From contig CAMBSA010000171.1 in NCBI GenBank assembly GCA_945869935.1, forward strand, positions 1 through 5,316: 5,316 bases of DNA, given 5' to 3'. The notes under the pieces were generated by a model. The model searched no databases and had not been told where the DNA came from. It worked only from the letters and a program-made list of their open reading frames with translations. The DNA comes from Bordetella parapertussis. Lineage in GTDB: Bacteria; Pseudomonadota; Gammaproteobacteria; Burkholderiales; SG8-39. Positions 1-5,316 of the stretch are shown here, one piece after another; position 1 is the first letter of the stretch; the number at the start of each line of letters is the position of its first letter. The translations under genes and the position numbers were made by a program.

Positions 1-773
1 TCGAGGTCTTCCGGCTTCACGTAGGTCGTGCCACCCACGATGGAAAGACGCCAGGTCTTGAACCCGTCGATCGCGTTCAGGTTCGCCCACATACCGTCGC
101 GATCGACCAGAATGTTCATGATCGCCTTGCCCTTGTCGTGCTTGTGCCACAGGCGCGGGCTGCGGAAATACACGCCGCAGGAATGGCTGATCGCGCGCTC
201 GCCCACCAGCGCGATGCCAAGCGCCTCGCGCACGCGGCTTCGCGCCCCGTCGCAGCCGGCGAGGTACTTCGCACGCACGGTATCTCGCCTGCCGCTGGCG
301 AGATCCGCGATCTCCGCCTCGACGAAGTCCCCGTTCTGCGTAAAACCGTCGACACGCGTGCCGAAGCGCGCATCCACCGACTCGAAGCGCTGCGCGCAGC
401 GCCTGAAGATCGGGTCGAGCAGCTCCTGCGGAATCCGCTGGCGGTGGGTGGGACTCACCGCGAGCGGCCTCTGTTCGCCCATGCTGTCGTAGGGCAGGCG
501 CGCGATCAGCTTGCCGCGCATGCGGGTGACGAACTGCACCGTCATCGGAAAATCGTCGGGGAACCCGCCGTGGCGGATTTCGCGCTCGATGCCCCAGCGC
601 CGGCAGAATTCCATCGAGCGCGCGTTGACGAGGTTCACTTTCGCCACCGGCTCGACGCCGAATTCCGGGTTCTGCTCGATCACCAGGCACTTCACGCCGC
701 GCCAGCCGAGTTCGCAGGCAAGCGACAGCCCGATCGGTCCGCCGCCGACGATCAGGACATCGGTTTCGATCAT
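1..773 (-). CDS. Class A FAD-dependent aromatic monooxygenase, N-terminal half (cut by window edge)
   Basis: Probable single-component flavoprotein hydroxylase of the p-hydroxybenzoate hydroxylase fold, expected to insert one oxygen atom into an aromatic ring using NAD(P)H and O2 in the cytoplasm. The 257 visible residues show the N-terminal dinucleotide-binding GxGxxG (VGGGPIGL, residues 9-16), a Glu at the end of the second beta strand (E33, expected to hold the FAD ribose), the VNARSMEF segment near residues 49-56, and the GCDGARSRVR motif at 173-182 that contacts FAD and NAD(P)H in this family. Family members usually have about 400-600 residues, so the C-terminal half lies outside. The ATG at 773 is chosen because GGAG lies 5 bases upstream. 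An in-frame GTG at 779 overlaps the preceding stop codon and would add only two residues. The gene follows the Bug receptor with a 2-base gap, suggesting translational coupling and shared transcription. The fold is well supported; the substrate is unknown. Confidence 0.9.
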   Translation of the reverse strand, partial: MIETDVLIVGGGPIGLSLACELGWRGVKCLVIEQNPEFGVEPVAKVNLVNARSMEFCRRWGIEREIRHGGFPDDFPMTVQFVTRMRGKLIARLPYDSMGEQRPLAVSPTHRQRIPQELLDPIFRRCAQRFESVDARFGTRVDGFTQNGDFVEAEIADLASGRRDTVRAKYLAGCDGARSRVREALGIALVGERAISHSCGVYFRSPRLWHKHDKGKAIMNILVDRDGMWANLNAIDGFKTWRLSIVGGTTYVKPEDL

Positions 774-775
774 CG

Positions 776-1741
776 TCACTCCGGCTCGATCTTCGCCGCC
801 TTGACCGCACTCGCCCATCGGGCACGCTCTTCCGCAATGAAGCGGCCGAACTCCTCGGGCGTGCCGCCCGGGTCGTACATGCCTAGCTGCAGCATGCGCT
901 CGGCGATCTGCGGGTTCTTCAGCACCGCGTTGGTGTCCTGATTCACCTTGGCGATCACCTCCGCCGCCGTGCCGACCGGCGCCATCAAGCCGAACCAGCC
1001 CACCATCACGAACCCCGGCGCGACTTCGGACATCGCGGGAATGTCCGGAAAATTCGGCAGGCGTTTTAGCGAACTCACGCCCAGCACACGCAGCGCGCCG
1101 CCCCTGATCATCGGCGCGATCGGCGGCACGCCGTTGATGTAGATCTGCGTGATCCCCGCCATCGTGTCGCCCGCTGCCTGAGGCGTCGTCTTGTAGGGCA
1201 CGTTTTGCCACTGGATGCCGGTGAGGCTGCCGAACACCACGCCGGCCATATGGGGAATGTTGCGCGATGCAGGCGTCGCGTAGTTGAGTTTCCCGGGTTC
1301 GGCTTTCGCCAGCGCCACGAGTTCCGAAAGCGTATTCGCCTTGAGCGCAGGATTTACCGCCAGCATCATCGGGCTCACGCCGAGACCCACGATCGGCACA
1401 AGCTGCTTCTCCGGGTTGAACGGCATCTCCTTGAACAGGAACTGACTGGAGACGATCGGCGCGGCCTGCGCGAACAGCAGGTTGTAGCCATCGGCCGGCG
1501 CATTGGCTGCCGCCGCTGTCCCCGCATTGCCGCCGGCGCTTGGCCGGTTGTCGATGATGATCTGCTGGCCCCAGATCTGAACCAGCCGGTCGGCGATCAC
1601 CCGGGCCACGATGTCGGGCGCGCTACCTGCCGACGCCGCCAGAAACCACTTCACCGGCTTGTTCGGCCAGGCCTGCGCATGCGCGAGCGTGGCCGAACAG
1701 AACAGCATGCACGCGATGAGTGTGCGGGATCTGCTTTGCAT
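776..1741 (-). CDS. Bug/TctC-family tripartite tricarboxylate transporter substrate-binding protein
   Basis: Periplasmic solute receptor of 321 residues, the normal length for the Bug family, expected to bind a carboxylated solute such as an aromatic or dicarboxylic acid. Residues 1-22 form a signal peptide: a basic start (QSRSR), a hydrophobic core and an AHA cleavage site before QAWPNKPV. Family hallmarks follow in order: a first ligand-loop region SAGSAPDIVAR (37-47, where many relatives have PGGxxDxxAR), DNRPSAGGNAGT (64-75), ADGYNLLF (83-90), LNYATPASRNIPH, then VPYKTTPQA. A very strong Shine-Dalgarno sequence (GGAGGAGGAG at 1753-1744) sits 2 bases before the ATG, with better spacing from its upstream part. 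No TctA or TctB membrane subunit is visible, as is usual for the many orphan Bug genes of betaproteobacteria. Here it sits between oxygenase genes, so I infer that it supplies or senses the substrate of this pathway. Family assignment is firm; the ligand is not known. Confidence 0.96.
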   Translation of the reverse strand: MQSRSRTLIACMLFCSATLAHAQAWPNKPVKWFLAASAGSAPDIVARVIADRLVQIWGQQIIIDNRPSAGGNAGTAAAANAPADGYNLLFAQAAPIVSSQFLFKEMPFNPEKQLVPIVGLGVSPMMLAVNPALKANTLSELVALAKAEPGKLNYATPASRNIPHMAGVVFGSLTGIQWQNVPYKTTPQAAGDTMAGITQIYINGVPPIAPMIRGGALRVLGVSSLKRLPNFPDIPAMSEVAPGFVMVGWFGLMAPVGTAAEVIAKVNQDTNAVLKNPQIAERMLQLGMYDPGGTPEEFGRFIAEERARWASAVKAAKIEPE

Positions 1742-1891
1742 GACTCCTCCTCCAGAGGTGATTCAACGGCGATCGTGAATCCGGCGTGCCCGAACCGCAC
1801 GCACCGGAAGACGGTGAGCCTCTTGCTGGCGCTCTTTCTGCTTTATATCGACAACCCGCATCCGTCGCACGATTGCGTGCGACGGATGCGT
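1742..1891 (-). other. Intergenic stretch between VOC and Bug genes
   Basis: These 150 bases separate the VOC stop codon from the Bug start codon and contain no supportable gene. Reading with the genes, they hold the strong hairpin at 1890-1857, then an AT-richer patch (GATATAAAG near 1849-1841), a small 5-bp hairpin at 1816-1802 (CACCG, loop TCTTC, CGGTG), and the Bug Shine-Dalgarno sequence at 1753-1744. The TATAAA looks like a -10 box, but no convincing -35 box lies at the right distance upstream, so a separate Bug promoter is possible and not shown. Confidence 0.5.
1857..1890 (-). terminator. Perfect 15-bp hairpin directly after the VOC stop codon (terminator-like or mRNA-processing element)
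   Basis: Arms at 1890-1876 (CGCATCCGTCGCACG) and 1871-1857 (CGTGCGACGGATGCG) are exact reverse complements around a 4-base loop (CAAT). The hairpin begins 1 base after the VOC TGA. Stem strength and position fit a transcription terminator, or a 3'-end stabilising structure that would set different mRNA levels for the enzyme genes and the Bug receptor. Against a classical intrinsic terminator, the following bases are GGTTGTCGATAT and not a run of T. The structure is certain; its function is inferred. Confidence 0.5.
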
Positions 1892-1916
1892 TCAGCCCCG
1901 GATCCGCGCATCCGTC
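1857..1916 (-). promoter_or_regulatory. Three-segment repeat with two mutually exclusive pairings
   Basis: The 10-mer GACGGATGCG occurs twice on the transcribed strand, at 1916-1907 inside the last codons of the VOC gene and at 1866-1857 after its stop codon. Its reverse complement CGCATCCGTC lies between them at 1890-1881. The middle copy can therefore pair with either flank: with the downstream copy as part of the 15-bp hairpin, or with the upstream copy as a 10-bp hairpin with a 16-base loop spanning the stop codon. A ribosome finishing the VOC gene would cover the upstream copy and favour the longer hairpin. The repeats are seen directly; a regulatory role is speculation. Confidence 0.3.
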
Positions 1917-2434
1917 TCCGCAATCCACTGTTCCATCGGGCGCAGCGTCGGGTCGTCCTTCACCAGCGCCCAGGTTTTTCCCATGATGGTCTCGATCGGC
2001 TCGCTCAGGTCGAGCGGCTTGCCCCAGGGCTGGTTCACGAACCACGGACTCACCGCGTACAGCTCGATGCGGTTGCCCTCCGGATCCTCGAAGTAGATGC
2101 TCCAGGCATTGCCGTGGGTCTTCGGGTTATAGCCCTTCACGCACTCTGTCTTGAGGATTCCGTCGTAAGTCTTCAGATCCTCGAGCGAATCGAGGCGAAA
2201 CGAGATCTGGTTCAGGATGGACTGGCCGCCGTCCTCGCCGCGGCCGGAGGCGAACACCACCTGGTGATGCTCCTGCGAGTTGCGACTGAGGAACGCAATC
2301 TCGCCGCCCATGTAATAGGGACCTCGATCGTTCACCACCAGACCCATCACGCGGGTGTAGAAATCGATCATCGTGTCGATGTCGCGCACCTGGAACCCGA
2401 GGTGGCTGAACTGCGCATTCGGCGGGCGTTTCAT
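1892..2434 (-). CDS. VOC-family protein, extradiol ring-cleavage dioxygenase-like, with Gln at one metal-ligand position
   Basis: A 180-residue protein of the vicinal oxygen chelate superfamily (glyoxalase / type I extradiol dioxygenase fold), cytoplasmic. The first module starts SHLGFQVRDIDTMIDFY (10-26) with H11 as the expected first metal ligand. The second starts LNQISFRLDSLEDL (74-87), and EDPEGNRIELY (116-126) carries the carboxylate ligand E124. By remembered comparison with catechol 2,3-dioxygenase XylE, H57 (HHQVVF) and H107 (KTHGN) match its conserved active-site histidines, but Q76 stands where XylE has the ligand His. The protein may thus be a dioxygenase variant, an isomerase or hydrolase, or a non-catalytic binder. 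The start at 2434 is preferred to the in-frame ATG at 2545, because the family's first strand begins just after it and AAGGAG lies 8 bases upstream, whereas the longer version would overlap the preceding gene. It lies 46 bases after the LLM gene, probably in the same transcript. Confidence 0.9.
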   Translation of the reverse strand: MKRPPNAQFSHLGFQVRDIDTMIDFYTRVMGLVVNDRGPYYMGGEIAFLSRNSQEHHQVVFASGRGEDGGQSILNQISFRLDSLEDLKTYDGILKTECVKGYNPKTHGNAWSIYFEDPEGNRIELYAVSPWFVNQPWGKPLDLSEPIETIMGKTWALVKDDPTLRPMEQWIAETDARIRG

Positions 2435-2480
2435 GGTCCTCTCTCCTTTTGATGATCCTGCCTTGTTTTTATCCTGCGGC

Positions 2481-3545
2481 TCAGCCGGCCGCTGCGCGCC
2501 GCGGCATCGCCGAGATCGCGGCGTCGCGTGCATCCAGATCGACAAGGCCCGGCACCACCTTGCCCATGAACAGTTCGACCGAGCGCACCGACTCCGCGAG
2601 CGTCAGGTCGCCGAATCCGAAACGCACGATCGGATAATTCGCCCCCGAGTCGAGCAGGCGCTTGCGCATGAAGGCCGCGACCTTCTCCGGCGATCCGGCC
2701 ACACCCTTGCCGCGCTTGCACAGGGAGTCGAAGTCGTGTTCGCCACCGCTGATCGGCGCGGTCTTGCCATGGCGCTTCCACAGGTAATGGAAGCTTTCGT
2801 GCCAGATGAGGTAGGCGCGTCGCGCGGATGCGAGCGCCACCTCGTCGGTATCGCCCACCACCACCGTCTGCGTGATGCCGATGCGCGCCATCGGCGCGTC
2901 CGCCCCGTGCACCTCGCGCCACACGCGGCGGAACACGTCGATATAGGCTTTCGATGCTTCGCTCGGCTCGTTGCAGACTATGTTCATCCCGGCGCGCGCC
3001 GCCTTCTCCGCGCTCTCCAGCGAATGCACGCCGTACCAGAGCGGCGGATGCGGTTTCTGGAAGGTGTCGATCTCCACCGGCACGTCGCTGAAGTTGTGGT
3101 ACTTGCCCGCGTAATTGACGACCTTCTGCGTCATCGCGAGCTTCACCACGTCCTGCGATTCCTGGTGGATGTCGCGCGCCTTCGCCGCATCCACGCCGTA
3201 GTAATTGAGCTCCATCGACACCGAACCCCGGCCGAAACCGAGTTCCACGCGCCCTCGGCTCATCTGATCGAGCATCGCGATTTCTTCCGCGATCCGCAGC
3301 GGATGGTGCAGCGGCAGCACATAGACCATGGTTCCCACGCGCAGGCGCTTGGTGCGCTGGATGATCGCCGATAGAAACACGCTCGGTGCCGGCGCGAGGC
3401 CGAGCGGCGTCGAGTGGTGCTCGGCAACGTAGTACGCATGCACGCCGTAGCGGTCATACGCCTCCATCAGCTTCAGACGCGTCTCGTAGAACTCATCCAG
3501 CGGGACCGTGCCCCTGTCGAGGTGATCGAATATGCCTACGTCCAT
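2481..3545 (-). CDS. LLM-class (luciferase-like) flavin-dependent oxidoreductase
   Basis: A 354-residue TIM-barrel flavoprotein of the bacterial luciferase family, expected to use reduced FMN supplied by a separate reductase to activate O2 and oxygenate a substrate in the cytoplasm. Visible hallmarks are the N-terminal strand VGIFDHLD (3-10), AEHHSTPLGLAPAPS (41-55), the stretch around VGTMVYVLPLHHPLRIAEE (70-88) and MSRGRVELGFGRG (95-107), typical of the alkanal-monooxygenase group. Residues 160-185 contain FQKPHPPLWYG, the usual segment before the second half of the barrel. Length and both ends look complete. The start codon at 3545 has GAGGAG 6 bases upstream. It is the first gene after the 107-base gap and is followed at 46 bases by the VOC gene. 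No flavin reductase gene is visible, so the partner must be encoded elsewhere. The substrate cannot be told; some relatives reduce or oxidise with F420 instead, though FMN is likelier in this apparent host. Confidence 0.93.
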   Translation of the reverse strand: MDVGIFDHLDRGTVPLDEFYETRLKLMEAYDRYGVHAYYVAEHHSTPLGLAPAPSVFLSAIIQRTKRLRVGTMVYVLPLHHPLRIAEEIAMLDQMSRGRVELGFGRGSVSMELNYYGVDAAKARDIHQESQDVVKLAMTQKVVNYAGKYHNFSDVPVEIDTFQKPHPPLWYGVHSLESAEKAARAGMNIVCNEPSEASKAYIDVFRRVWREVHGADAPMARIGITQTVVVGDTDEVALASARRAYLIWHESFHYLWKRHGKTAPISGGEHDFDSLCKRGKGVAGSPEKVAAFMRKRLLDSGANYPIVRFGFGDLTLAESVRSVELFMGKVVPGLVDLDARDAAISAMPRRAAAG

Positions 3546-3652
3546 GTGCCGCTCCTCATTGTGGGATTTGTTTTCACTGCGTTCTTAAGGAATCGCTGAT
3601 CAAGTCCAATGTCGAGGCTTGAAGGTTGAGCGTTCCCTCTGAGATGGGGGAG
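3546..3652 (-). promoter_or_regulatory. Likely promoter/operator region of the LLM-VOC-Bug-monooxygenase gene set
   Basis: This 107-base gap between the IclR stop codon and the LLM start codon is visibly AT-richer than the flanking genes. It contains TTGGAC at about 3609-3604 as a possible -35 box, followed 16 bases later by TAAGAA, a poor -10 box. It also contains the short palindromes TGATCA (3597-3602) and CTTAAG (3584-3589, inside the imperfect TTCTTAAGGAA), which could be regulator contacts. None matches an IclR-family operator that I know. The regulatory role is inferred from position and base composition only. Confidence 0.35.
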
Positions 3653-4486
3653 TTACGAGGGGGCGTAGCCCCCTTGTTCAGTGGCTCCTTCATTCGTTGC
3701 TTCATATCGGCGGGAAGCGTCGGACTCTTCGGCGACGGCGGGCCCCATTTCCTCCGCAAGCGCACGGCTGATGCGCGCTGCGCTATCGGTGAGCATCTCG
3801 AGCAAAAGCGCGCGATTCGCGGTCTCGTAACGCACCGTGGTTAGCACGAGGCACAGGCTGCCCGACACCACGCGATCGCCGCGGAACACCGGCGCGGCAA
3901 TGCCCACCCGGTCCGGGTCGAGTTCGCCGACGCTGAGCGCGTGCCCGGCACGGCGCACCGTCTGCATGTCCTCCAGCAGCGCGGCAAACCCGCGACTGCG
4001 CATATCCGCCGGCAGTTCGCCCGCATGCCGCTCGAACAAACGCTCCAGCCGCGCCTTGGGCATGAACGCGAGAATCGCCCGCGAAGGCGCGCCTCGGAAC
4101 AGCGGCATCGGGCAGCCGCGGTCGTAGCTGATCGCAAGCGGCTCTGCGCCCGGCTCATGATGCACCGTCACGATCCGGTCGCCGTACATGCCCATCTGGG
4201 TCACGCTGCAGCCGGAACGCGCCGCAAGTTCGCGCACGATGTCGCGACTCGCACCTAACACCGGATCCGATTGCCGGATATGCCAGTCGAGTTCGATGAT
4301 CCGTGGCCCGAGCGAATACAGGCCGGCGGATCGCACCAGAAGACCGGAGCTCACCAGTTCGCGCACATAACGGTAGCCGGTCGGCCGGCTGTAGCCGAGG
4401 CGCGCGACAATGTCCTCCGCGCTGAGTGCCGGCGTGCTTTCCCCGAACAGGTCGAGGATGGCGAGCATGCGAGAGAGGCTGGACAT
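3653..4486 (-). CDS. IclR-family transcriptional regulator
   Basis: A 277-residue regulator, normal length for the family. Residues 1-60 form the winged helix-turn-helix: SLSRMLAILDLFGES (3-17), SAEDIVARLGYSRPTGYRYVR (22-42, recognition helix about 33-47) and the wing GLYSLGPRIIEL (55-66). Residues from about 75 to 250 form the IclR effector-binding domain, with the RGCPMPLFRGAPSRAILAF region lining the usual ligand pocket and GIAAPVFRGDRVVSGSLCLV near its end. IclR proteins of catabolic clusters commonly sense an aromatic acid or pathway intermediate and activate or repress adjacent genes. The start at 4486 gives the family's normal N-terminus. An in-frame ATG at 4579 would add 31 arginine-rich residues and run back into the preceding gene, so it is rejected. 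It begins 4 bases after the hydroxylase stop codon with only a weak Shine-Dalgarno sequence, suggesting coupled translation. The C-terminus ends in a Gly/Glu-rich tail. Confidence 0.94.
   Translation of the reverse strand: MSSLSRMLAILDLFGESTPALSAEDIVARLGYSRPTGYRYVRELVSSGLLVRSAGLYSLGPRIIELDWHIRQSDPVLGASRDIVRELAARSGCSVTQMGMYGDRIVTVHHEPGAEPLAISYDRGCPMPLFRGAPSRAILAFMPKARLERLFERHAGELPADMRSRGFAALLEDMQTVRRAGHALSVGELDPDRVGIAAPVFRGDRVVSGSLCLVLTTVRYETANRALLLEMLTDSAARISRALAEEMGPAVAEESDASRRYEATNEGATEQGGYAPS
3658..3674 (-). terminator. Short GC hairpin in the last codons of the IclR gene (weak terminator candidate)
   Basis: AGGGGGC and GCCCCCT form a perfect 7-bp stem around a 3-base loop (TAC), spanning the codons for the GGYAPS end of the regulator, 2 bases before its TAA. 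A second C-run just after the stop codon (3647-3643) could compete for the same G-run. No T-run follows on the transcribed strand, so intrinsic termination is doubtful. Confidence 0.25.
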
Positions 4487-4490
4487 GTCG

Positions 4491-5316
4491 CTACGCTGCC
4501 TTGCGCGCCGCGGACGGCACGGGAAGCATCGAACAGAGCGAAGCCAGTTCCTCCGCGTTGCGAGCGATGCCGAGCACATAGCGATCGGGGCGCAGGATCA
4601 GCGCATGCGCGCCCTGCTCCGCAAGCCAGGCCTCGATCTCCTCACCCGGACGATCGATGACCGCCGCACCGAGGGCATCGAGCCGGGCACGCGCCGCTGA
4701 AGCAAGTTGTGCAATCGTCGCCGCCTCACCGATCAGCGCGAAACGATTGCCGATCGCTTCATCCAGCTTCCGGCCGTCGGGCAGCAGCGGCTGCGGAAAT
4801 ACCACGCCCACCGGAGGCGGTGCCCGGTCGAAAACACCCGCGCCGAGTTGCGGCTGCGGAAAGTCGAACAGTTTCGGCTCGCCCTTCACGAATTCCCGGT
4901 CTCGTTCGGCAGCAATCGTCGGATCCGTCTCCTGAATCACCGCACCGAGCTTCACCGCGAGATCGATGAAGGCGTGCACATGCGGCCTGCGCTCGGATTC
5001 ATAGCTGTCGAGGAGCGTTTCTGAAGCGCCCCGCAGGACCGTATCCAACCGCCAGGCGAGGTTGGCCGCATCGCGCACGCCGGCGCACATGCCCTGCCCG
5101 AGGAAGGGCGGCGTCTGGTGCGCACTGTCGCCCGCGATCATCAGGCGGCCGCGCGCTCGATATGCGCATCGTCAGGGCCGACGCGGCGCGACAGCACCTG
5201 CCAGATGCGCTCGGGCCTGAGCATGGATTGCGGCTCGTCGCCCGGCAGGAGCATGATTTCCCAGCGCCGCCGGCGCGGCGAATCGCCGCCGATGTAGCAC
5301 TCGGTCATCGGTCGCG
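4491..5316 (-). pseudogene. MhpA-like FAD-dependent aromatic hydroxylase, C-terminal part, disrupted by an internal deletion with frameshift
   Basis: The intact gene would be a class A flavoprotein monooxygenase close to 3-(3-hydroxyphenyl)propionate hydroxylase (MhpA), hydroxylating a phenolic acid ahead of ring cleavage. The upstream part (5314-5144) reads SPRRRRWEIMLLPGDEP, then RPERIWQVLSRRVGPDD and AHIERAA, before TGA TGA at 5143-5138. The downstream part is in another frame and reads RGRLMIAGDSAH from about 5156, then QTPPFLGQGMCAGVRDAAN, the FAD-contacting GD motif region, LLDSYESERRPHVHAFIDLA, and a thioredoxin-like C-terminal domain ending at the TAG at 4493-4491. Family members have a segment like RVYTHNARLAQRFR between ERA and RGRL. 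Here about 13-14 residues are absent and the frame changes, with GCGCG at the join. Translation would stop before the GD motif, so the product should be inactive unless this is an assembly error. The N-terminus lies beyond the window. The iclR gene follows 4 bases after the stop codon. Confidence 0.75.

Noticed and set aside
138..941. A 267-codon open frame on the plus strand
   Set aside because: It covers the reverse of the FAD monooxygenase and the end of the Bug gene; there are no domain features and no credible start signal.
1841..1849. TATAAA as a -10 promoter box for the Bug gene
   Set aside because: The 17 bases upstream lead into the hairpin and show no -35-like sequence, so it is not reported as a promoter.
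1205..2452. A 415-codon open frame on the plus strand
   Set aside because: It runs opposite the Bug and VOC genes and the gap between them, is Arg/His-rich with no recognisable motif, and is the kind of antisense frame expected in GC-rich DNA.
2435..2545. N-terminal extension of the VOC gene from the ATG at 2545
   Set aside because: It would overlap the LLM gene by 65 bases and add 37 residues without family similarity, while the ATG at 2434 has a good Shine-Dalgarno sequence and the expected first strand.
2373..3374. A 333-codon open frame on the plus strand
   Set aside because: It lies opposite the well-supported LLM gene, has a His/Arg-rich composition without family motifs, and is explained by codon bias of the true gene.
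4487..4579. N-terminal extension of the IclR gene from the ATG at 4579
   Set aside because: The added residues are Arg-rich, overlap the hydroxylase gene in another frame and precede the normal IclR N-terminus.
4491..5141. A separate 216-residue protein starting at the ATG at 5141
   Set aside because: That ATG falls inside the conserved GRLMIAGDSAH segment of an MhpA-like hydroxylase; the sequence is the C-terminal remainder of a longer gene, not an independent protein.
1..5316. Mobile element, CRISPR or phage-defence content
   Set aside because: No transposase, integrase, spaced direct repeats or defence-type domains were seen; all complete genes are metabolic, transport or regulatory.

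Overview
The window is GC-rich and densely coded, and every gene I can support reads on the minus strand, from the right edge toward the left. An expanded Bug/TctC-type periplasmic receptor, an IclR regulator and several aromatic-type oxygenases together point to a proteobacterium, most likely a betaproteobacterium of the Burkholderiales. This placement is inference from gene content, because no rRNA or taxonomic marker is present. No tRNA, rRNA, CRISPR array, transposase or insertion sequence was seen.

Layout in transcription order. (1) 5316-4491: the C-terminal part of an MhpA-like FAD-dependent aromatic hydroxylase. It is disrupted near 5141-5160, where a conserved block of about 13-14 residues is missing and the frame shifts. 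(2) 4486-3653: an IclR-family regulator starting 4 bases after the hydroxylase stop codon. (3) 3652-3546: an intergenic stretch of 107 bases, AT-richer than its surroundings and the best place for a promoter. (4) 3545-2481: a luciferase-like (LLM) flavin-dependent oxidoreductase. (5) 2434-1892: a single-domain VOC protein resembling extradiol dioxygenases but with Gln at one expected metal-ligand position. (6) 1891-1742: an intergenic stretch of 150 bases with a perfect 15-bp hairpin directly after the VOC stop codon. Its stem can also pair, in part, with the last codons of the VOC gene. (7) 1741-776: a Bug/TctC-type solute receptor with a signal peptide. (8) 773-1: the N-terminal half of a second class A FAD monooxygenase, cut by the window edge and starting 2 bases after the Bug stop codon.

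Read together, this looks like a catabolic module for an aromatic or heteroaromatic acid. A periplasmic receptor would capture the substrate, two PHBH-fold FAD hydroxylases and an LLM monooxygenase would oxygenate it, and a VOC dioxygenase-like protein would act on a ring or ring-derived product, under control of an IclR regulator. The substrate cannot be read from the sequence. No flavin reductase for the LLM enzyme and no TctA/TctB membrane partners for the receptor are visible. The points most worth a second look are the broken hydroxylase, the Gln-for-His VOC protein and the hairpin with two alternative pairings between the VOC and Bug genes.
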